Shown in pieces: positions 32,001-41,155 of a DNA stretch of 64,000 bases. Made by a program: the position numbers and the translations under genes. Under the pieces are notes generated by a model. That model was not told where the DNA came from. It worked only from the letters and a program-made list of their open reading frames with translations, and did no database searches. Numbering within the stretch: position 1 is the first letter of the stretch; each line of letters begins with the position of its first letter. Source of the DNA: Sorangium cellulosum So ce56 (lineage in GTDB: Bacteria > Myxococcota_A > Polyangia > Polyangiales > Polyangiaceae); assembly GCF_000067165.1 (NCBI RefSeq), contig NC_010162.1, positions 5,290,501-5,354,500 of the forward strand. The letters are read 5' to 3'.

Positions 32001-34013
32001 ATGTGCGGTATCGCCGGCCTCATCAACCTACGCACCGACGCGCCGAACCCCGACCGCGAGCTGGCCCTCAAGATGGCGCGGGCGCTCCGCCACCGCGGCC
32101 CTGACGGCTTCGGCATCTACCGCGATCGTCACGTCGCGCTGGCCCACTCGCGCCTGTCGATCATCGACCTCGACGGCGGCTGGCAGCCGATGGCCAACGC
32201 CGAGGAGACGCTCTGGGTCTGCTTCAACGGCGAGATCTTCAACTACATCGAGCTCCGTGAGGAGCTCACGGCGAAGGGCCATCACTTCCGGACCAAGAGC
32301 GACACCGAGGCGCTGATCCACGCCTACGCCGAGTACGGCGAGGCCATGGTCGATCGGCTGAACGGCCAGTGGGCGTTCGTCATCTGGGACGTCCAGCGGA
32401 GGCGCGCGTTCTTCTCGCGCGACCGCGTCGGCATCAACCCGCTCTTCTGGACGGTCCACCGCGGCGTCCTCCGGTTCGCCAGCGAGGTGAAGTCGCTCTT
32501 CCAGGACCCCACCATCCCCCGCGCGATCTCCCGCGAGGGCCTCGACGAGGCGCTGACGTTCTGGGCGCCGATCGCCCCGCTCACGCCGTACGAGGGCATC
32601 CAGCAGATCCCGCCGGGCGCGGTGGCGACGCTCGACCTCGATCGCGACGTGGCGCCGCGCGTCTCGGTCCGCTTCCGCCCCGAGTTCCCCGTCGGGCGCG
32701 CGCCCGGCGGCGACGAGGCGGGGCTCGTGTCCGGCGTGCGCGAGGCGGTCCGCGGCGGCTCGACGATCCGCCTGCGCGCCGACGTCCCCGTCGGCAGCTA
32801 CCTGAGCGGCGGGCTCGACTCCACGATCGTCGCGGCGCTCATCGCCTCGAACCGCGAGGTGCCGCTGCGCACGTTCTCGGTCGAGTTCGCCGAGCGCGAG
32901 TTCGACGAGGCCGAGTACCAGCGCGCCGCCGTGGCGCACCTCGGCACGTCGCACGCGTCGATCCAGTGCGGTGACGCCGACATCGCCGGCGTCTTCCCGG
33001 AGGTCGTCTACCACGCCGAGGCCCCGCTCCTGCGCACCGCCCCGGCGCCGCTGTTCATCCTGGCGCGCCTCGTCCGGCAGAGCGGCTACCGCGTGGTGCT
33101 GACGGGCGAGGGCGCCGACGAGTTCTTCGCCGGCTACGACATCTTCCGCGAGGACCGGGTGCGCCGCTTCTGGGCGCGCCACCCGGACAGCAAGCTCAGG
33201 CCGCAGCTCCTCCTCCGGCTCTACCCCTACCTGCAGCGGTCGCCGGTCGCGCAGGTCGAGATGGCCAAGGCCTTCTTCGGGCGGAACCTCGCGCAGACGG
33301 ACGACCCGTTCTACTCCCACCGCCCGCGCTGGGACGCCACGAGCCGCATCAAGCTGATGCTCGATCCCGCGATGCGCGAGGGCATCGGCGACACCGCCGC
33401 GGCCGATCGCCTGAGGGAGCAGCTGCCGCGCGACTTCATGCGCTGGACGCCGCTCGCGCGCGCGCAGTACCTGGAGATCACGACGCTGCTCTCCGGCTAC
33501 CTGCTCTCCTCCCAGGGCGAGCGCATGATGATGGCGAACTCGGTCGAGGGGCGCTTCCCGTTCCTCGATCCCAACGTGATGGACGTGGCGGACGCGCTGC
33601 CGGACGCGCTCAAGCTCCGCACCCTCGACGAGAAGCACGTGCTGAAGCGCGCGATGGGCGATCTCCTGCCGCCCGGCGTCCTCGAGCGGAAGAAGCAGCC
33701 GTACCGCGCGCCCGTGGTGCAGCCGTTCTTCGGGAGCGGGACGCCGGACTATGTCGAGGCGTGCCTGTCGCCGGACGCCATCAAGGACGCCGGCATCTGG
33801 CAGGCGCAGCCCGTCGCGGCGCTCGTCGCGAAGTGCCGCAAGACCGGCGGCAAGTCGATGAGCAACACCGACGACATGGCGTTCTGCGCGATCCTCTCCA
33901 CGCAGCTCATGGCGCGCGACATCATCCAGGGCGCGCGCGTCGTCTCGGCCGCCGACGACACGTCAGGCCGGCTGGGCGTCGACGTCGATCGGGTGCGCGA
34001 CGCCGCGGGCTGA
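32001..34013 (+). CDS. Asparagine synthetase-like glutamine amidotransferase
   Basis: Glutamine-dependent amidotransferase of the AsnB family. It starts MCGIAG, so Cys2 is the nucleophile after Met removal. The N-terminal glutaminase (about 1-210) includes RGPDGFGIY, CFNGEIFNYIELREEL and SDTEALIHAY. The synthetase domain carries the ATP-pyrophosphatase loop SGGLDST at about 268 and the LTGEGADEFFAGYD stretch. At 670 residues it is longer than E. coli AsnB (554) and fits the XrtA/exosortase- and natural-product-associated amidotransferases. As last gene of the NadE-like/ACP/ligase set, it probably amidates a carrier-bound or sugar substrate. Free asparagine synthesis cannot be excluded. Confidence 0.9.
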   Translation: MCGIAGLINLRTDAPNPDRELALKMARALRHRGPDGFGIYRDRHVALAHSRLSIIDLDGGWQPMANAEETLWVCFNGEIFNYIELREELTAKGHHFRTKSDTEALIHAYAEYGEAMVDRLNGQWAFVIWDVQRRRAFFSRDRVGINPLFWTVHRGVLRFASEVKSLFQDPTIPRAISREGLDEALTFWAPIAPLTPYEGIQQIPPGAVATLDLDRDVAPRVSVRFRPEFPVGRAPGGDEAGLVSGVREAVRGGSTIRLRADVPVGSYLSGGLDSTIVAALIASNREVPLRTFSVEFAEREFDEAEYQRAAVAHLGTSHASIQCGDADIAGVFPEVVYHAEAPLLRTAPAPLFILARLVRQSGYRVVLTGEGADEFFAGYDIFREDRVRRFWARHPDSKLRPQLLLRLYPYLQRSPVAQVEMAKAFFGRNLAQTDDPFYSHRPRWDATSRIKLMLDPAMREGIGDTAAADRLREQLPRDFMRWTPLARAQYLEITTLLSGYLLSSQGERMMMANSVEGRFPFLDPNVMDVADALPDALKLRTLDEKHVLKRAMGDLLPPGVLERKKQPYRAPVVQPFFGSGTPDYVEACLSPDAIKDAGIWQAQPVAALVAKCRKTGGKSMSNTDDMAFCAILSTQLMARDIIQGARVVSAADDTSGRLGVDVDRVRDAAG

Positions 34014-34077
34014 GCGGGCGCGCGCGGCCCCGCGCTGAGCGGCGGCGTGACGCCGCGGGACGCATGCGGGCCGCCCC

Positions 34078-35283
34078 TCAGCGGGGGAGCTTGCGTATCG
34101 TGCCGCTGCCCTCGTCGGCCCAGTACACGAACCCGCCGGCGAGCGCGATCCCGCGCGGGGTGCCGCCCTCGTACAGCGGCCGAGCCCTGCCGGTGCCGTC
34201 CTTGTGCTTCCGCATCACGCGGGGCGATCCCTGATCGGTCCAGTAGACGAACCCATCGAGCCCATCCACGGCGATGCAGTCGGGGGACGCATGCGCCACG
34301 TCATCGTCCTCGATGGCCGTCCAGACAGCCTCCGCGTCCTCCGAACCGTCCTTTGGCGCCCTCATCACGGCAGACAGCTCGCTGGCGTGATCCCCGCGCG
34401 GGCTGTTGGTCCAGTAGACATGGTCGTCGTCCACGGCGATCGCGTACGGAAACGGCTGCTCCTGGGCCAATCGCCGCGTCTCGCCGGTCACACGGTGCGT
34501 CCGGTTCACCGAGCCGCGCAGGCTCCGATCGACCCAGTACACGTGCTCCGGGTCGATCGCGATGAGGTGCGGCGACACGTTGTTGTCCTCGTGGAACCGT
34601 TCGTCCACCTCCGCGTCGGGCATCGTGATCTGGCCGATGAGGCTCCCGTCGCCCGGCGTGCCGATGCCAGCCGCGCGCTGCGCCCAGAACACCGCATTGT
34701 CGTCCGCAGCCACGCCGAGGGTCGCGAAATCCGAGTTGAAGAGGACCTCTGGCGCGCGTGCTCCGTCGCGGTCCACCATCAAGACGTCCTTGTCGTTGAG
34801 GTTGGACCAGAAGACGCCGTGCTTGTTGACGGAGATCCCGTACGGAGCGTTCTGGCCGACGGCGAGCGTCGTGACGGCTCCGCCGGCGATCGACACTTTT
34901 TGCACGCTGCCGTCCGTGCCTTCGCCGGCGGTCCAGTAGACCTCGCGCTGGTAGACGGTGAGGAGGTTCGCGTTCGGAGCCTCGATGCTGGGAAACCCGC
35001 GCGCGATCTCCGTGACCCCGCTGCAGCCGGTCGCGCGGCATGTCCCGCCGTCCAGGCACACCGCGCCGCAAGCGCCGCAGTTCTGGGGGTCGTCGAGCAG
35101 GTTCACCTCGCAGTCGTCGGGGTTGCCGTCGCAGTCCGCCGTGCCGGTCGCGCACGCATCGGATCCACCGGCCGAGCTCGCGCCGGCTTCGCTCACCGTG
35201 AAGTCCCCGAGCACGCTGGTGCATGCCGCGGCGGTCATGAGGGCAACGCAGACCATCGAGCCGATTCCGAACGCCTGGCGCAT
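34078..35283 (-). CDS. Lipoprotein with Cys-rich motif and YWTD-like beta-propeller repeats
   Basis: The 401-residue protein opens with a lipoprotein signal (MRQAFGIGSMVCVALM then TAAAC), so Cys is lipidated. A myxobacterial Cys-rich unit follows (about 40-85: DCDGNPDDCEVNLLDDPQNC, then GACGAVC). The rest consists of repeats around VYW, such as VYWTAGEGTDG, VFWSNLNDKD, VYWVDRSLRG, VYWTNSPRGD, VYWTDQGSPR and VYWADEGSG, each preceded by a conserved I-A/V-D/G element. This matches six or more blades of a YWTD/NHL-type propeller. Its start overlaps the stop of the PEGA gene (TGATG), so the two are coupled. It probably binds a ligand at the envelope for the linked kinase; this is inference. Confidence 0.85.
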   Translation of the reverse strand: MRQAFGIGSMVCVALMTAAACTSVLGDFTVSEAGASSAGGSDACATGTADCDGNPDDCEVNLLDDPQNCGACGAVCLDGGTCRATGCSGVTEIARGFPSIEAPNANLLTVYQREVYWTAGEGTDGSVQKVSIAGGAVTTLAVGQNAPYGISVNKHGVFWSNLNDKDVLMVDRDGARAPEVLFNSDFATLGVAADDNAVFWAQRAAGIGTPGDGSLIGQITMPDAEVDERFHEDNNVSPHLIAIDPEHVYWVDRSLRGSVNRTHRVTGETRRLAQEQPFPYAIAVDDDHVYWTNSPRGDHASELSAVMRAPKDGSEDAEAVWTAIEDDDVAHASPDCIAVDGLDGFVYWTDQGSPRVMRKHKDGTGRARPLYEGGTPRGIALAGGFVYWADEGSGTIRKLPR

Positions 35284-36272
35284 CAGAAGCTCCCCTTCGC
35301 TCCCGCGGAGCCGAGCCCGATCACGGGCGTGATCGATATCCCGGCGCGCTGCGGCGATCTCGGCGCTGTGAGCAGCAAAAACGCCCCCGCGCCGACGCCC
35401 GCCGCGCCGATCGCGAACCCGATCGTCGAGAGGGTGCCCATCGCGTGGTAGCTGTCGATCTCGCCCTTGAGCGACGGGTCGCACCGGCCGCCGGGGCAGC
35501 GCTCCGAGAGATCGCCGTGCTTGCCGAGCGCGAGCACGCCGCCGACGGCGCCGGCCGCGAGCCCGGCGCCGCCGAGCCCGAGCGCGGCGATCGCCAGCAC
35601 CGTGCGGCTGCTGGCGCCGGAACCGGGAGCAGGAGCGCCCTGGTCTGGCAGCGGCGCCGCCGGTGGACGCGGCTTGACCGCAGGCGGCGGCGCCACCGGC
35701 TTGAGCTGGAGCGCGACGGTCTCGCTGGCGCCCTCGGCGAGCGTCACCTTCACCTCGATCGGAGCGAACCCCGCGGCCGATGCCCGGACGACGTGGTCGC
35801 CTGGATCGACCGGCCTCCGGACCCCGAGCGCGGCGCGCGGCACCGGCGCGTCGTCGATCGTGACGGCGGCGGTGTCCGGCCCGCTCACCGAGATGAGCAC
35901 CTGCGGGATCCGGGGCGCGAGCGCGTCGAGCTCGCGTTGAGCGGCCGCGATCGCCTCGAAGAACTGCTCGGGCGCCTTCTCCGGCACCCCCTCGCGGAGG
36001 ATGCGGCTGTACGACTCCTGGGCCGCGATCCACTGGCCCACGCCGACCTGGGCTCGGGCCACGCCGAGCAGCAGGGTCGGCGCGTGGATGATGGCGTCGG
36101 CGCGGCTGAACCGATCGAGCGCGGCCGCGAAGTCCTTTCGCTCGAGGGCCTCCTGCCCTTCCACGGCGAGCGAGCGCGCGGTCGCGCGATCAGCGTCCGA
36201 GACCTGAGCCAGCGCGGCGGGCGTGAAGGTCAGGGCGAGCAGCAAGGAAGCGATCCCTAGTCGACGAGCCAT
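35283..36272 (-). CDS. Exported TPR/PEGA-domain membrane protein
   Basis: Begins with a signal peptide (MARRLGIASLLLALTFTPAA, then LAQ). Residues about 30-130 form TPR-like helices (ARSLAVEGQEALERKDFAAA, then YSRILREG). They are followed by a PEGA-type beta domain (about 138-205: VLISVSGPDTAAVTIDD, and VDPGDHVVRASAAGFAP), a Pro-rich linker and two hydrophobic segments near 228-253 and 285-308. PEGA domains are known from surface proteins and kinases; this arrangement is frequent in myxobacteria, often next to a Ser/Thr kinase as here (36 bp away). The downstream lipoprotein overlaps it. Function beyond envelope assembly or signalling is unknown. Confidence 0.85.
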   Translation of the reverse strand: MARRLGIASLLLALTFTPAALAQVSDADRATARSLAVEGQEALERKDFAAALDRFSRADAIIHAPTLLLGVARAQVGVGQWIAAQESYSRILREGVPEKAPEQFFEAIAAAQRELDALAPRIPQVLISVSGPDTAAVTIDDAPVPRAALGVRRPVDPGDHVVRASAAGFAPIEVKVTLAEGASETVALQLKPVAPPPAVKPRPPAAPLPDQGAPAPGSGASSRTVLAIAALGLGGAGLAAGAVGGVLALGKHGDLSERCPGGRCDPSLKGEIDSYHAMGTLSTIGFAIGAAGVGAGAFLLLTAPRSPQRAGISITPVIGLGSAGAKGSF

Positions 36273-36308
36273 ACGAAGGAGGTCCGTGCGAAGTGCTGCA
36301 GGTGAACG

Positions 36309-37874
36309 TCAGATGCCGAAATCCGTCGGCTTCGGCTTGCGGCGGGCGCTCCCCGGCGGCGCGGGGGAACGCGGCTTCGCCTGAGCGGGCTGAGCCGATG
36401 GCACACGCGGGCCGCTCGCCGGCGTGGCCGAGACCGGAGATGCCGGCGCAGACGCCGCGGGCGCCGTGGCAGAGGCCACAGCTGTCGAAGCCACAGAGGG
36501 GGGCGGCTCCGGCGCCTGCGCGGACGCGGTGGCCGGCGCCACGACGTCGGGCCCTCGCGGCGCATCGGACACCGAAGCCGCGGGAGCCGGCTGCGCGAGC
36601 GGCTGCCCCGTCGCGTCAGGGCTCCCGCCGCGCAGGACGAAGAACGCGACGGCCACGAGGACGACCGCTCCGGCCGCCGTGGCGGCGAGCGCGCGTCCGA
36701 CGGCAGGCCGCCGGCCTGGGGGCGATACCACCGAGACCAGCGCGCTGGTGGTCTGCGACCGCATCTGGCGGCCGGACATCGCGGACGCGCCCACCGCTGC
36801 TCCTGGCGAGGCCACCGTCGCGCCGGGCCCAGCCGAGGTCCGCGCGGCCTCGCCGTCCGCCGAGGCGATCAGCGTGACCGCGTCGCCGAACGAAGGCGCC
36901 GCGCTGTCGGGCCCCGCGTCGGGGAGCGCCGCGCTCTCCCTCGATCGTGGCGCGAACCCGAGCTCCACCGAGATGCGCTCGCCGGACACGCGGAACGGGC
37001 CGACGATGCTCGTCCTGGGCTCGAAGCTCTCGCTCGCGATGTCGAGCGCGAGCGCGAGCGCGTCGCAGAACTCCTTCGCGCTCTGGAACCGCGCGTCCGG
37101 CTCGCGCGACGCCGCGCGGGCCCACCAGGCGTCGAAGCCAGGCGGCACGGGGGCGAACTGCGACGGCACGGGCAGCGGCTTGACCATGATCTTGAGGAGC
37201 AGATCGCCGAACGCCTCGCTGTTGAACGGGAGCTTGCCGGTGAGGCACTCGAACACGACGACGGCGAGCGACCAGAGATCCGAGCGGTGATCGAGGCTCT
37301 TGGTGCCTTGCGCCTGCTCCGGGCTCATGTACGCAGGCGTCCCGAGCAGCGAGCCGGTCTTCGTGGTGGAGGTGACCTGCGGCGTGCTGTCCTTCGCGAT
37401 GCCGAAATCGAGCACCTTGGCGATCTCCCTGTCGTCGTCCCGGACGAGGAAGATGTTGGCCGGCTTGAGATCGCGATGGACCAGGCCGCTCGCATGAGCC
37501 TTGGTGAGGGCGCGCGCCACCTGCGCCGTGATCGCCATGGTGTCGTGCGGGTCGAGCCGCCCCACGCGCTGGATGCGGGTGTCGAGGTCCTCCCCCTCGA
37601 GGTACTCCATCGCGATGTACGGCGTCCCCTGCCAGACGCCGTGGTCGAGGATCTGCACGACGTGCGGGCTGCGGATCTGCGCGGCGACCTTCGCCTCACG
37701 CTCGAACCGGTGCCGCACCTCCTTGGAGACGCCCTGCGCGTTCATGAACTTGATCGCGCACGGGATGTCGAGGCCGAGGTGCTGGGCGAGCCACACCGAG
37801 CCCATCCCGCCCTGCCTGAGCGGACGCACCAGGCGAAAGCGATCGGCAACGGTGTTCCCCGCGGCGGGTGTCAC
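36309..37874 (-). CDS. Hanks-type Ser/Thr protein kinase with C-terminal membrane anchor
   Basis: A 521-residue kinase starting at a GTG with GGGAGG 6 bp upstream. The domain spans about 12-270: glycine loop RQGGMGSVW, ATP lysine K42, catalytic HRDLKPAN (H133), DFGIAK, and APE-like SPEQ. A linker rich in Ala/Ser contains a hydrophobic helix near 390-412 (GAVVLVAVAFFVLRGG), followed by an external Pro/Ala tail. It heads a three-gene minus-strand unit with the PEGA protein and the propeller lipoprotein, suggesting that these are its sensory partners. The family is widespread in myxobacteria; target unknown. Confidence 0.92.
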   Translation of the reverse strand: MTPAAGNTVADRFRLVRPLRQGGMGSVWLAQHLGLDIPCAIKFMNAQGVSKEVRHRFEREAKVAAQIRSPHVVQILDHGVWQGTPYIAMEYLEGEDLDTRIQRVGRLDPHDTMAITAQVARALTKAHASGLVHRDLKPANIFLVRDDDREIAKVLDFGIAKDSTPQVTSTTKTGSLLGTPAYMSPEQAQGTKSLDHRSDLWSLAVVVFECLTGKLPFNSEAFGDLLLKIMVKPLPVPSQFAPVPPGFDAWWARAASREPDARFQSAKEFCDALALALDIASESFEPRTSIVGPFRVSGERISVELGFAPRSRESAALPDAGPDSAAPSFGDAVTLIASADGEAARTSAGPGATVASPGAAVGASAMSGRQMRSQTTSALVSVVSPPGRRPAVGRALAATAAGAVVLVAVAFFVLRGGSPDATGQPLAQPAPAASVSDAPRGPDVVAPATASAQAPEPPPSVASTAVASATAPAASAPASPVSATPASGPRVPSAQPAQAKPRSPAPPGSARRKPKPTDFGI

Positions 37875-38008
37875 GCAGCCTCCCAGACCTTCTGGAATAA
37901 CACAGGTCGTCGTCCAGGGTCACGTTCGCGGCATGCAAAAGTGAACTGGGACCGACAGCGCGAAATGGCGCAGAAGCGCCGCCATCCCCCGCGCCTTGCG
38001 TTGGCACC

Positions 38009-38062
38009 GTGTGCGCCGTGTGCGTTGTTTGCGTCGTTCGCGTCGGTCGCGTCGGTTACGAC
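38009..38062. repeat. Six degenerate 9-bp tandem units
   Basis: Units gtgtgcgcc, gtgtgcgtt, gtttgcgtc, gttcgcgtc, ggtcgcgtc and ggttacgac follow each other. The period is 9 bp with the shared core gcgtc. The tract lies between the kinase start and the TPR gene's stop and resembles two other 9-bp tracts in this window. Confidence 0.75.
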
Positions 38063-38077
38063 GCTTCGCGGCGGAAG

Positions 38078-39469
38078 CTAACGAGAACCCGAGCTCGCGG
38101 CGGCGGGCTCCTGCAGAGGCCGCCGCTCGGCGGGCCGGCGAGGAAGTGCCGCGCCGTCGGCCTTGTCGGTCGTGAACGTCTTGTCGAGCGGCGTGCCCGT
38201 CGTCCGCGCGAGCTGGCTGCCCCGCGGATCGTCCGGGAACGCATCGAGGAACTTGCGGACGTGGTGGCGCGACTCCTCGGCGATGCCCGCACGGAACGTC
38301 AGGAGCGCGACGTTGTAGCGCGCATCGGCGCTCCTGGGCTCGGCCTTCAGGGCGGCGAGGTAGCCTTGACGTGCGCCGTTGTAGTCGCCGCGCTTGTCGG
38401 CGATGAGCGCGAGGTTGTAGAGCACCTCGGCGTCCGAGGGATCCTGCTCGGCGAGGGGCGTGAGGCGCGCCTTCGCCCCGTCGAGATCTCCGGCCAGGAT
38501 CGCGAGCGCTCCCGCGAGGAGCTGCGCCTTCCGGCCGGCGCCAGCGTCGATCGCGCGATCCGCCTCGGCCCTGGCCTCGGCCAGGCGACCCGCGCGCTCG
38601 AGCGCGAACGCGAGCGCATAGCGGAGCCGCGACGGGTCGCCGCCCTCCTCCAGCGCGGCCCGCGCCTCGGCCTCGGCACGCTCGGGGCGGCCGGCGACGG
38701 CGAGCGCCTCGGCCAGGACCGCGCGCGTGCCGCTCTGCTCCGGGCACCGCTCGCGCGCGGACTCCGCGTCGCGGAGGGCGGCGCCAGCGTTGCGGGCGTG
38801 CAGCCTCGCCTCGGCGCGCAGCGCGAGGCAGGCGCACGTGGCCGGCGCGGCGGGCGCGGCGGCGGCGGGGTGCATCCTCAGGCAGCGCGCCGCGACGCCG
38901 TCGAGCTCGTCGAGCTTGCGCCGCTCGCGGAGCGGCCTCGTGAGCTCGTCGATCGCGCGCAGGTGTGCGCCGTCGCGGCGCAGCGCTGCCCACCACATCC
39001 TCTCGCGCGATCCGAGCAGGGGCGCTGCCCCGTTCAGCTGGACGACGCCGAGGCCGATCACGACGATCGCGGCCCCCATGCGCCGGTGCTTGAAGCTCGA
39101 TCCGAGCCAGCGCTCCGCGGCGGCGGCGGCGAGGGTCGCGAGCGCCGCCCACAGGGGAACGGCGACGAACACGACCCCCTGCGCGAGCGGCGCGCGAGGC
39201 CCGCGGTAGTAGAGCGTGGCCGCGAGCGCCGCGGCGAGCGCGATCCACAGCAGCGCCGCGCCGTTCCTGGCGAGCCGTGTATCGAGCCGCGCGGCGAACC
39301 ACGCCGACAGGCCGAGCGCCGCGGCGAGCGCGGCCGCCGAGAGCGATCCCGAGAGGGCGAGCGCGCCGGCCGGGAGCGGCTCAGGCGAGAGCCACGTGGG
39401 CGCGATCGCCAGGACCACGAGGTGCAGCGCGCGGCAGAGGTACAGGGCGAGCTCAGCAAGCCAAGCCAC
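38078..39469 (-). CDS. Polytopic N-terminus plus TPR-repeat protein
   Basis: The 463-residue protein has about four hydrophobic segments up to residue 170 (ALHLVVLAIAP, LSAAALAAALGLSAWF, LLWIALAAALAATLYY, VVFVAVPLWAALATLAA and others) followed by tetratricopeptide-like repeats (about 185-420), such as AEALAVAGRPERAEAEARAA and AEVLYNLALIADKRGDY. The C-terminus is disordered. It is alone between a kinase operon (convergent side) and the TonB-like gene. Proteins of this layout often scaffold envelope complexes; no specific role is indicated. Confidence 0.78.
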   Translation of the reverse strand: MAWLAELALYLCRALHLVVLAIAPTWLSPEPLPAGALALSGSLSAAALAAALGLSAWFAARLDTRLARNGAALLWIALAAALAATLYYRGPRAPLAQGVVFVAVPLWAALATLAAAAAERWLGSSFKHRRMGAAIVVIGLGVVQLNGAAPLLGSRERMWWAALRRDGAHLRAIDELTRPLRERRKLDELDGVAARCLRMHPAAAAPAAPATCACLALRAEARLHARNAGAALRDAESARERCPEQSGTRAVLAEALAVAGRPERAEAEARAALEEGGDPSRLRYALAFALERAGRLAEARAEADRAIDAGAGRKAQLLAGALAILAGDLDGAKARLTPLAEQDPSDAEVLYNLALIADKRGDYNGARQGYLAALKAEPRSADARYNVALLTFRAGIAEESRHHVRKFLDAFPDDPRGSQLARTTGTPLDKTFTTDKADGAALPRRPAERRPLQEPAAASSGSR

Positions 39470-39569
39470 GGCGTGACCTTAGCCCACCGCCCATCGCGGA
39501 CCAAACGACGGAGAGGCATCGCTGCAGCGCGGCCGCCGCGGTGAGGGCGCGCTCACAGCCACGGCGCGC

Positions 39570-40094
39570 TCACGGCAGGGTCATCTCGACCTCGACGGAG
39601 ACGCGCGTTCCGGGCGGCGACACGACGAGCCCGAGCGGCATCATCCGGAGGCATTGCGCCGCGTCGGGGCGATCCATCCCTCGCACTTCGCTGATGCCAC
39701 GGGCGATCTCGTCCCCGGACGCATCGAAGGTCATGTTGAAGATGTACCTGGCGCGCGCTGGAGCCGGGTTCTTCTTGAGCGAGGGCTCCCAGCACTGCTT
39801 CACGAAGAGCGACCGGCGCGCTTCGAGCTCCCTGGCGGCATCCCCCTCGACACGCTTGTAGAGATCGCTCGTCAGAGGCGAGGCCTCTGCCGACGCGGGG
39901 TGAGGCACATGCAGCGGAGGGGCGGGCGCGCCCGCGCTCGCAGGCAGCGCGCCCGCGCGTGCTGTCGAGGCCTCCACGCTGGCCGACGGAGGCGCAGGTG
40001 GCGGCGGCGGACGCTGCAGCCCGAGGTAGAGCCCTGCTGCGATGAAGAGGCTGCCGAGCAGGATCGCCGCGGGGGTCATCAGCTCCTTCTGCAT
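39570..40094 (-). CDS. AgmX/TonB-like envelope protein
   Basis: The ATG at 40094 (MQKELMTPAAILLGSLFIAAG) gives 174 residues with one N-terminal transmembrane helix, a Pro/Ala-rich periplasmic linker (RPPPPPAPPSASVEAS), and a small C-terminal domain with FVKQCWEPSLKKNP, YIFNMTFDASG and CLRMMPLGLVVSPP. The domain has two cysteines positioned like those of the TonB/AgmX C-terminal family found in myxobacteria. It is 65 bp before the start of the collagen-like gene's stop region on the same strand. Energy-transducer or gliding-related roles in this family are not proven for this member. An upstream start at 40151 is possible but lacks support. Confidence 0.75.
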   Translation of the reverse strand: MQKELMTPAAILLGSLFIAAGLYLGLQRPPPPPAPPSASVEASTARAGALPASAGAPAPPLHVPHPASAEASPLTSDLYKRVEGDAARELEARRSLFVKQCWEPSLKKNPAPARARYIFNMTFDASGDEIARGISEVRGMDRPDAAQCLRMMPLGLVVSPPGTRVSVEVEMTLP

Positions 40095-40159
40095 GGTGGC
40101 GATCGGAGGGCGGGCGCCGCGCGCCTCGCGGCGCGCGAGGTGGGCCGCCAAGCCCGACC

Positions 40160-41155
40160 TTACTGCATCGAGACGACAGCGGAGGTGTACGAATAGTCGT
40201 TGTTGGTCCAGAAGGGGCTATCGGACTTCCCGCAGAGGCCGACGTTGTACTGGCCCGGGGGCGGCGACAGCGCTGCGCTCAGCCCCATGGTGACGCGGGT
40301 GTGCGCCGGGACCTGGACCGCATAGACGCCCGTCCCTTCTGGGCTGAGCTCCCCGAGAGGCGAGAGCTGCTGAGAGCAGATCCAGAGGTGGAGCTGGTCC
40401 GCCGGGGTCGACGCGGCGCCGAGCGCCTTGTTGGAGACGACGACGACGCGCTGCCCCGAGGCGGTCACGCTCACGGTCGCGGGCGCAGCCAGGAACTGCA
40501 GCGATTTCTGAGGGGCGGCACCCGCGCCGGAAACGTAGGTGCTCGAGAGGACACCAGGAGGCCCCTGCGGCCCCTCCGCCCCCGGCGCCCCCGGGGGCCC
40601 GGCAGCGCCAGGCGGCCCGGCCGGACCGCTCGGCCCGGCCGGTCCGGCCGCGCCGGGAGGGCCCGCGGGCCCCGGCGCGCCCTGCAGGCCGATCGGATCG
40701 CCGACCCACACGCCGCTGCTGTCGATGACGAGGCGACCGCCGATGGAGATCGAGTTCGGCGTGATGTCCCCCGCGACGTTGCTGGCCTGGAGCGCATACG
40801 GAACGCTCGCGATCTTGGCGCGGGGCACCATCTCGGGGTCGTCCCCCACGGTGATCCCCAGGTAGCGCGCCGCGCCGTCGAAGACCGGCTTGTCGACGGG
40901 CGCGAGCTCGCCGAGGTCGACAGAGAAATAACCCTGGTCGAACGTGATGGTGTGGAGCTCGCTCCAGACGGGCACGGGCGCGTCGGGCGCGTCGTAGAAC
41001 GCGAACACCACGTCGAGCGTGTCGTCGATGGGCTGGCCCACCGAATCGAAGAGGCGACCCTGGTGGGTGATCGTGACGGGGACCGCCGCGGCAGCGGGCC
41101 CGGACAGCGCGGTCACCGCCGCAAGGACCGGCGCGTGGATGGTTCGTGCCTTCAT
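40160..41155 (-). CDS. Exported protein with collagen-like Gly-X-Y tract
   Basis: A 331-residue protein with signal peptide (MKARTIHAPVLAAVTALSGP, then AAAAVP). The N-terminal domain (30-155) is beta-rich (TITHQGRLFDSVGQPIDDTL, VFAFYDAPDAPVPVWSEL). Residues 159-200 form 14 uninterrupted Gly-X-Y triplets rich in Pro and Ala, which could form a collagen-type triple helix. The C-terminal domain (201-331) has two cysteines and a beta pattern ending NNDYSYTSAVVSMQ. The N-terminal domain resembles that of phage-tail-fibre-like or surface proteins seen in myxobacteria. Function unknown; an adhesive or fibre-forming surface protein is plausible. Confidence 0.85.
   Translation of the reverse strand: MKARTIHAPVLAAVTALSGPAAAAVPVTITHQGRLFDSVGQPIDDTLDVVFAFYDAPDAPVPVWSELHTITFDQGYFSVDLGELAPVDKPVFDGAARYLGITVGDDPEMVPRAKIASVPYALQASNVAGDITPNSISIGGRLVIDSSGVWVGDPIGLQGAPGPAGPPGAAGPAGPSGPAGPPGAAGPPGAPGAEGPQGPPGVLSSTYVSGAGAAPQKSLQFLAAPATVSVTASGQRVVVVSNKALGAASTPADQLHLWICSQQLSPLGELSPEGTGVYAVQVPAHTRVTMGLSAALSPPPGQYNVGLCGKSDSPFWTNNDYSYTSAVVSMQ

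Noticed and set aside
32001..34013. Free asparagine synthetase call with symbol asnB
   Set aside because: The operon context and longer C-terminus point to a pathway amidotransferase; sequence alone cannot decide.
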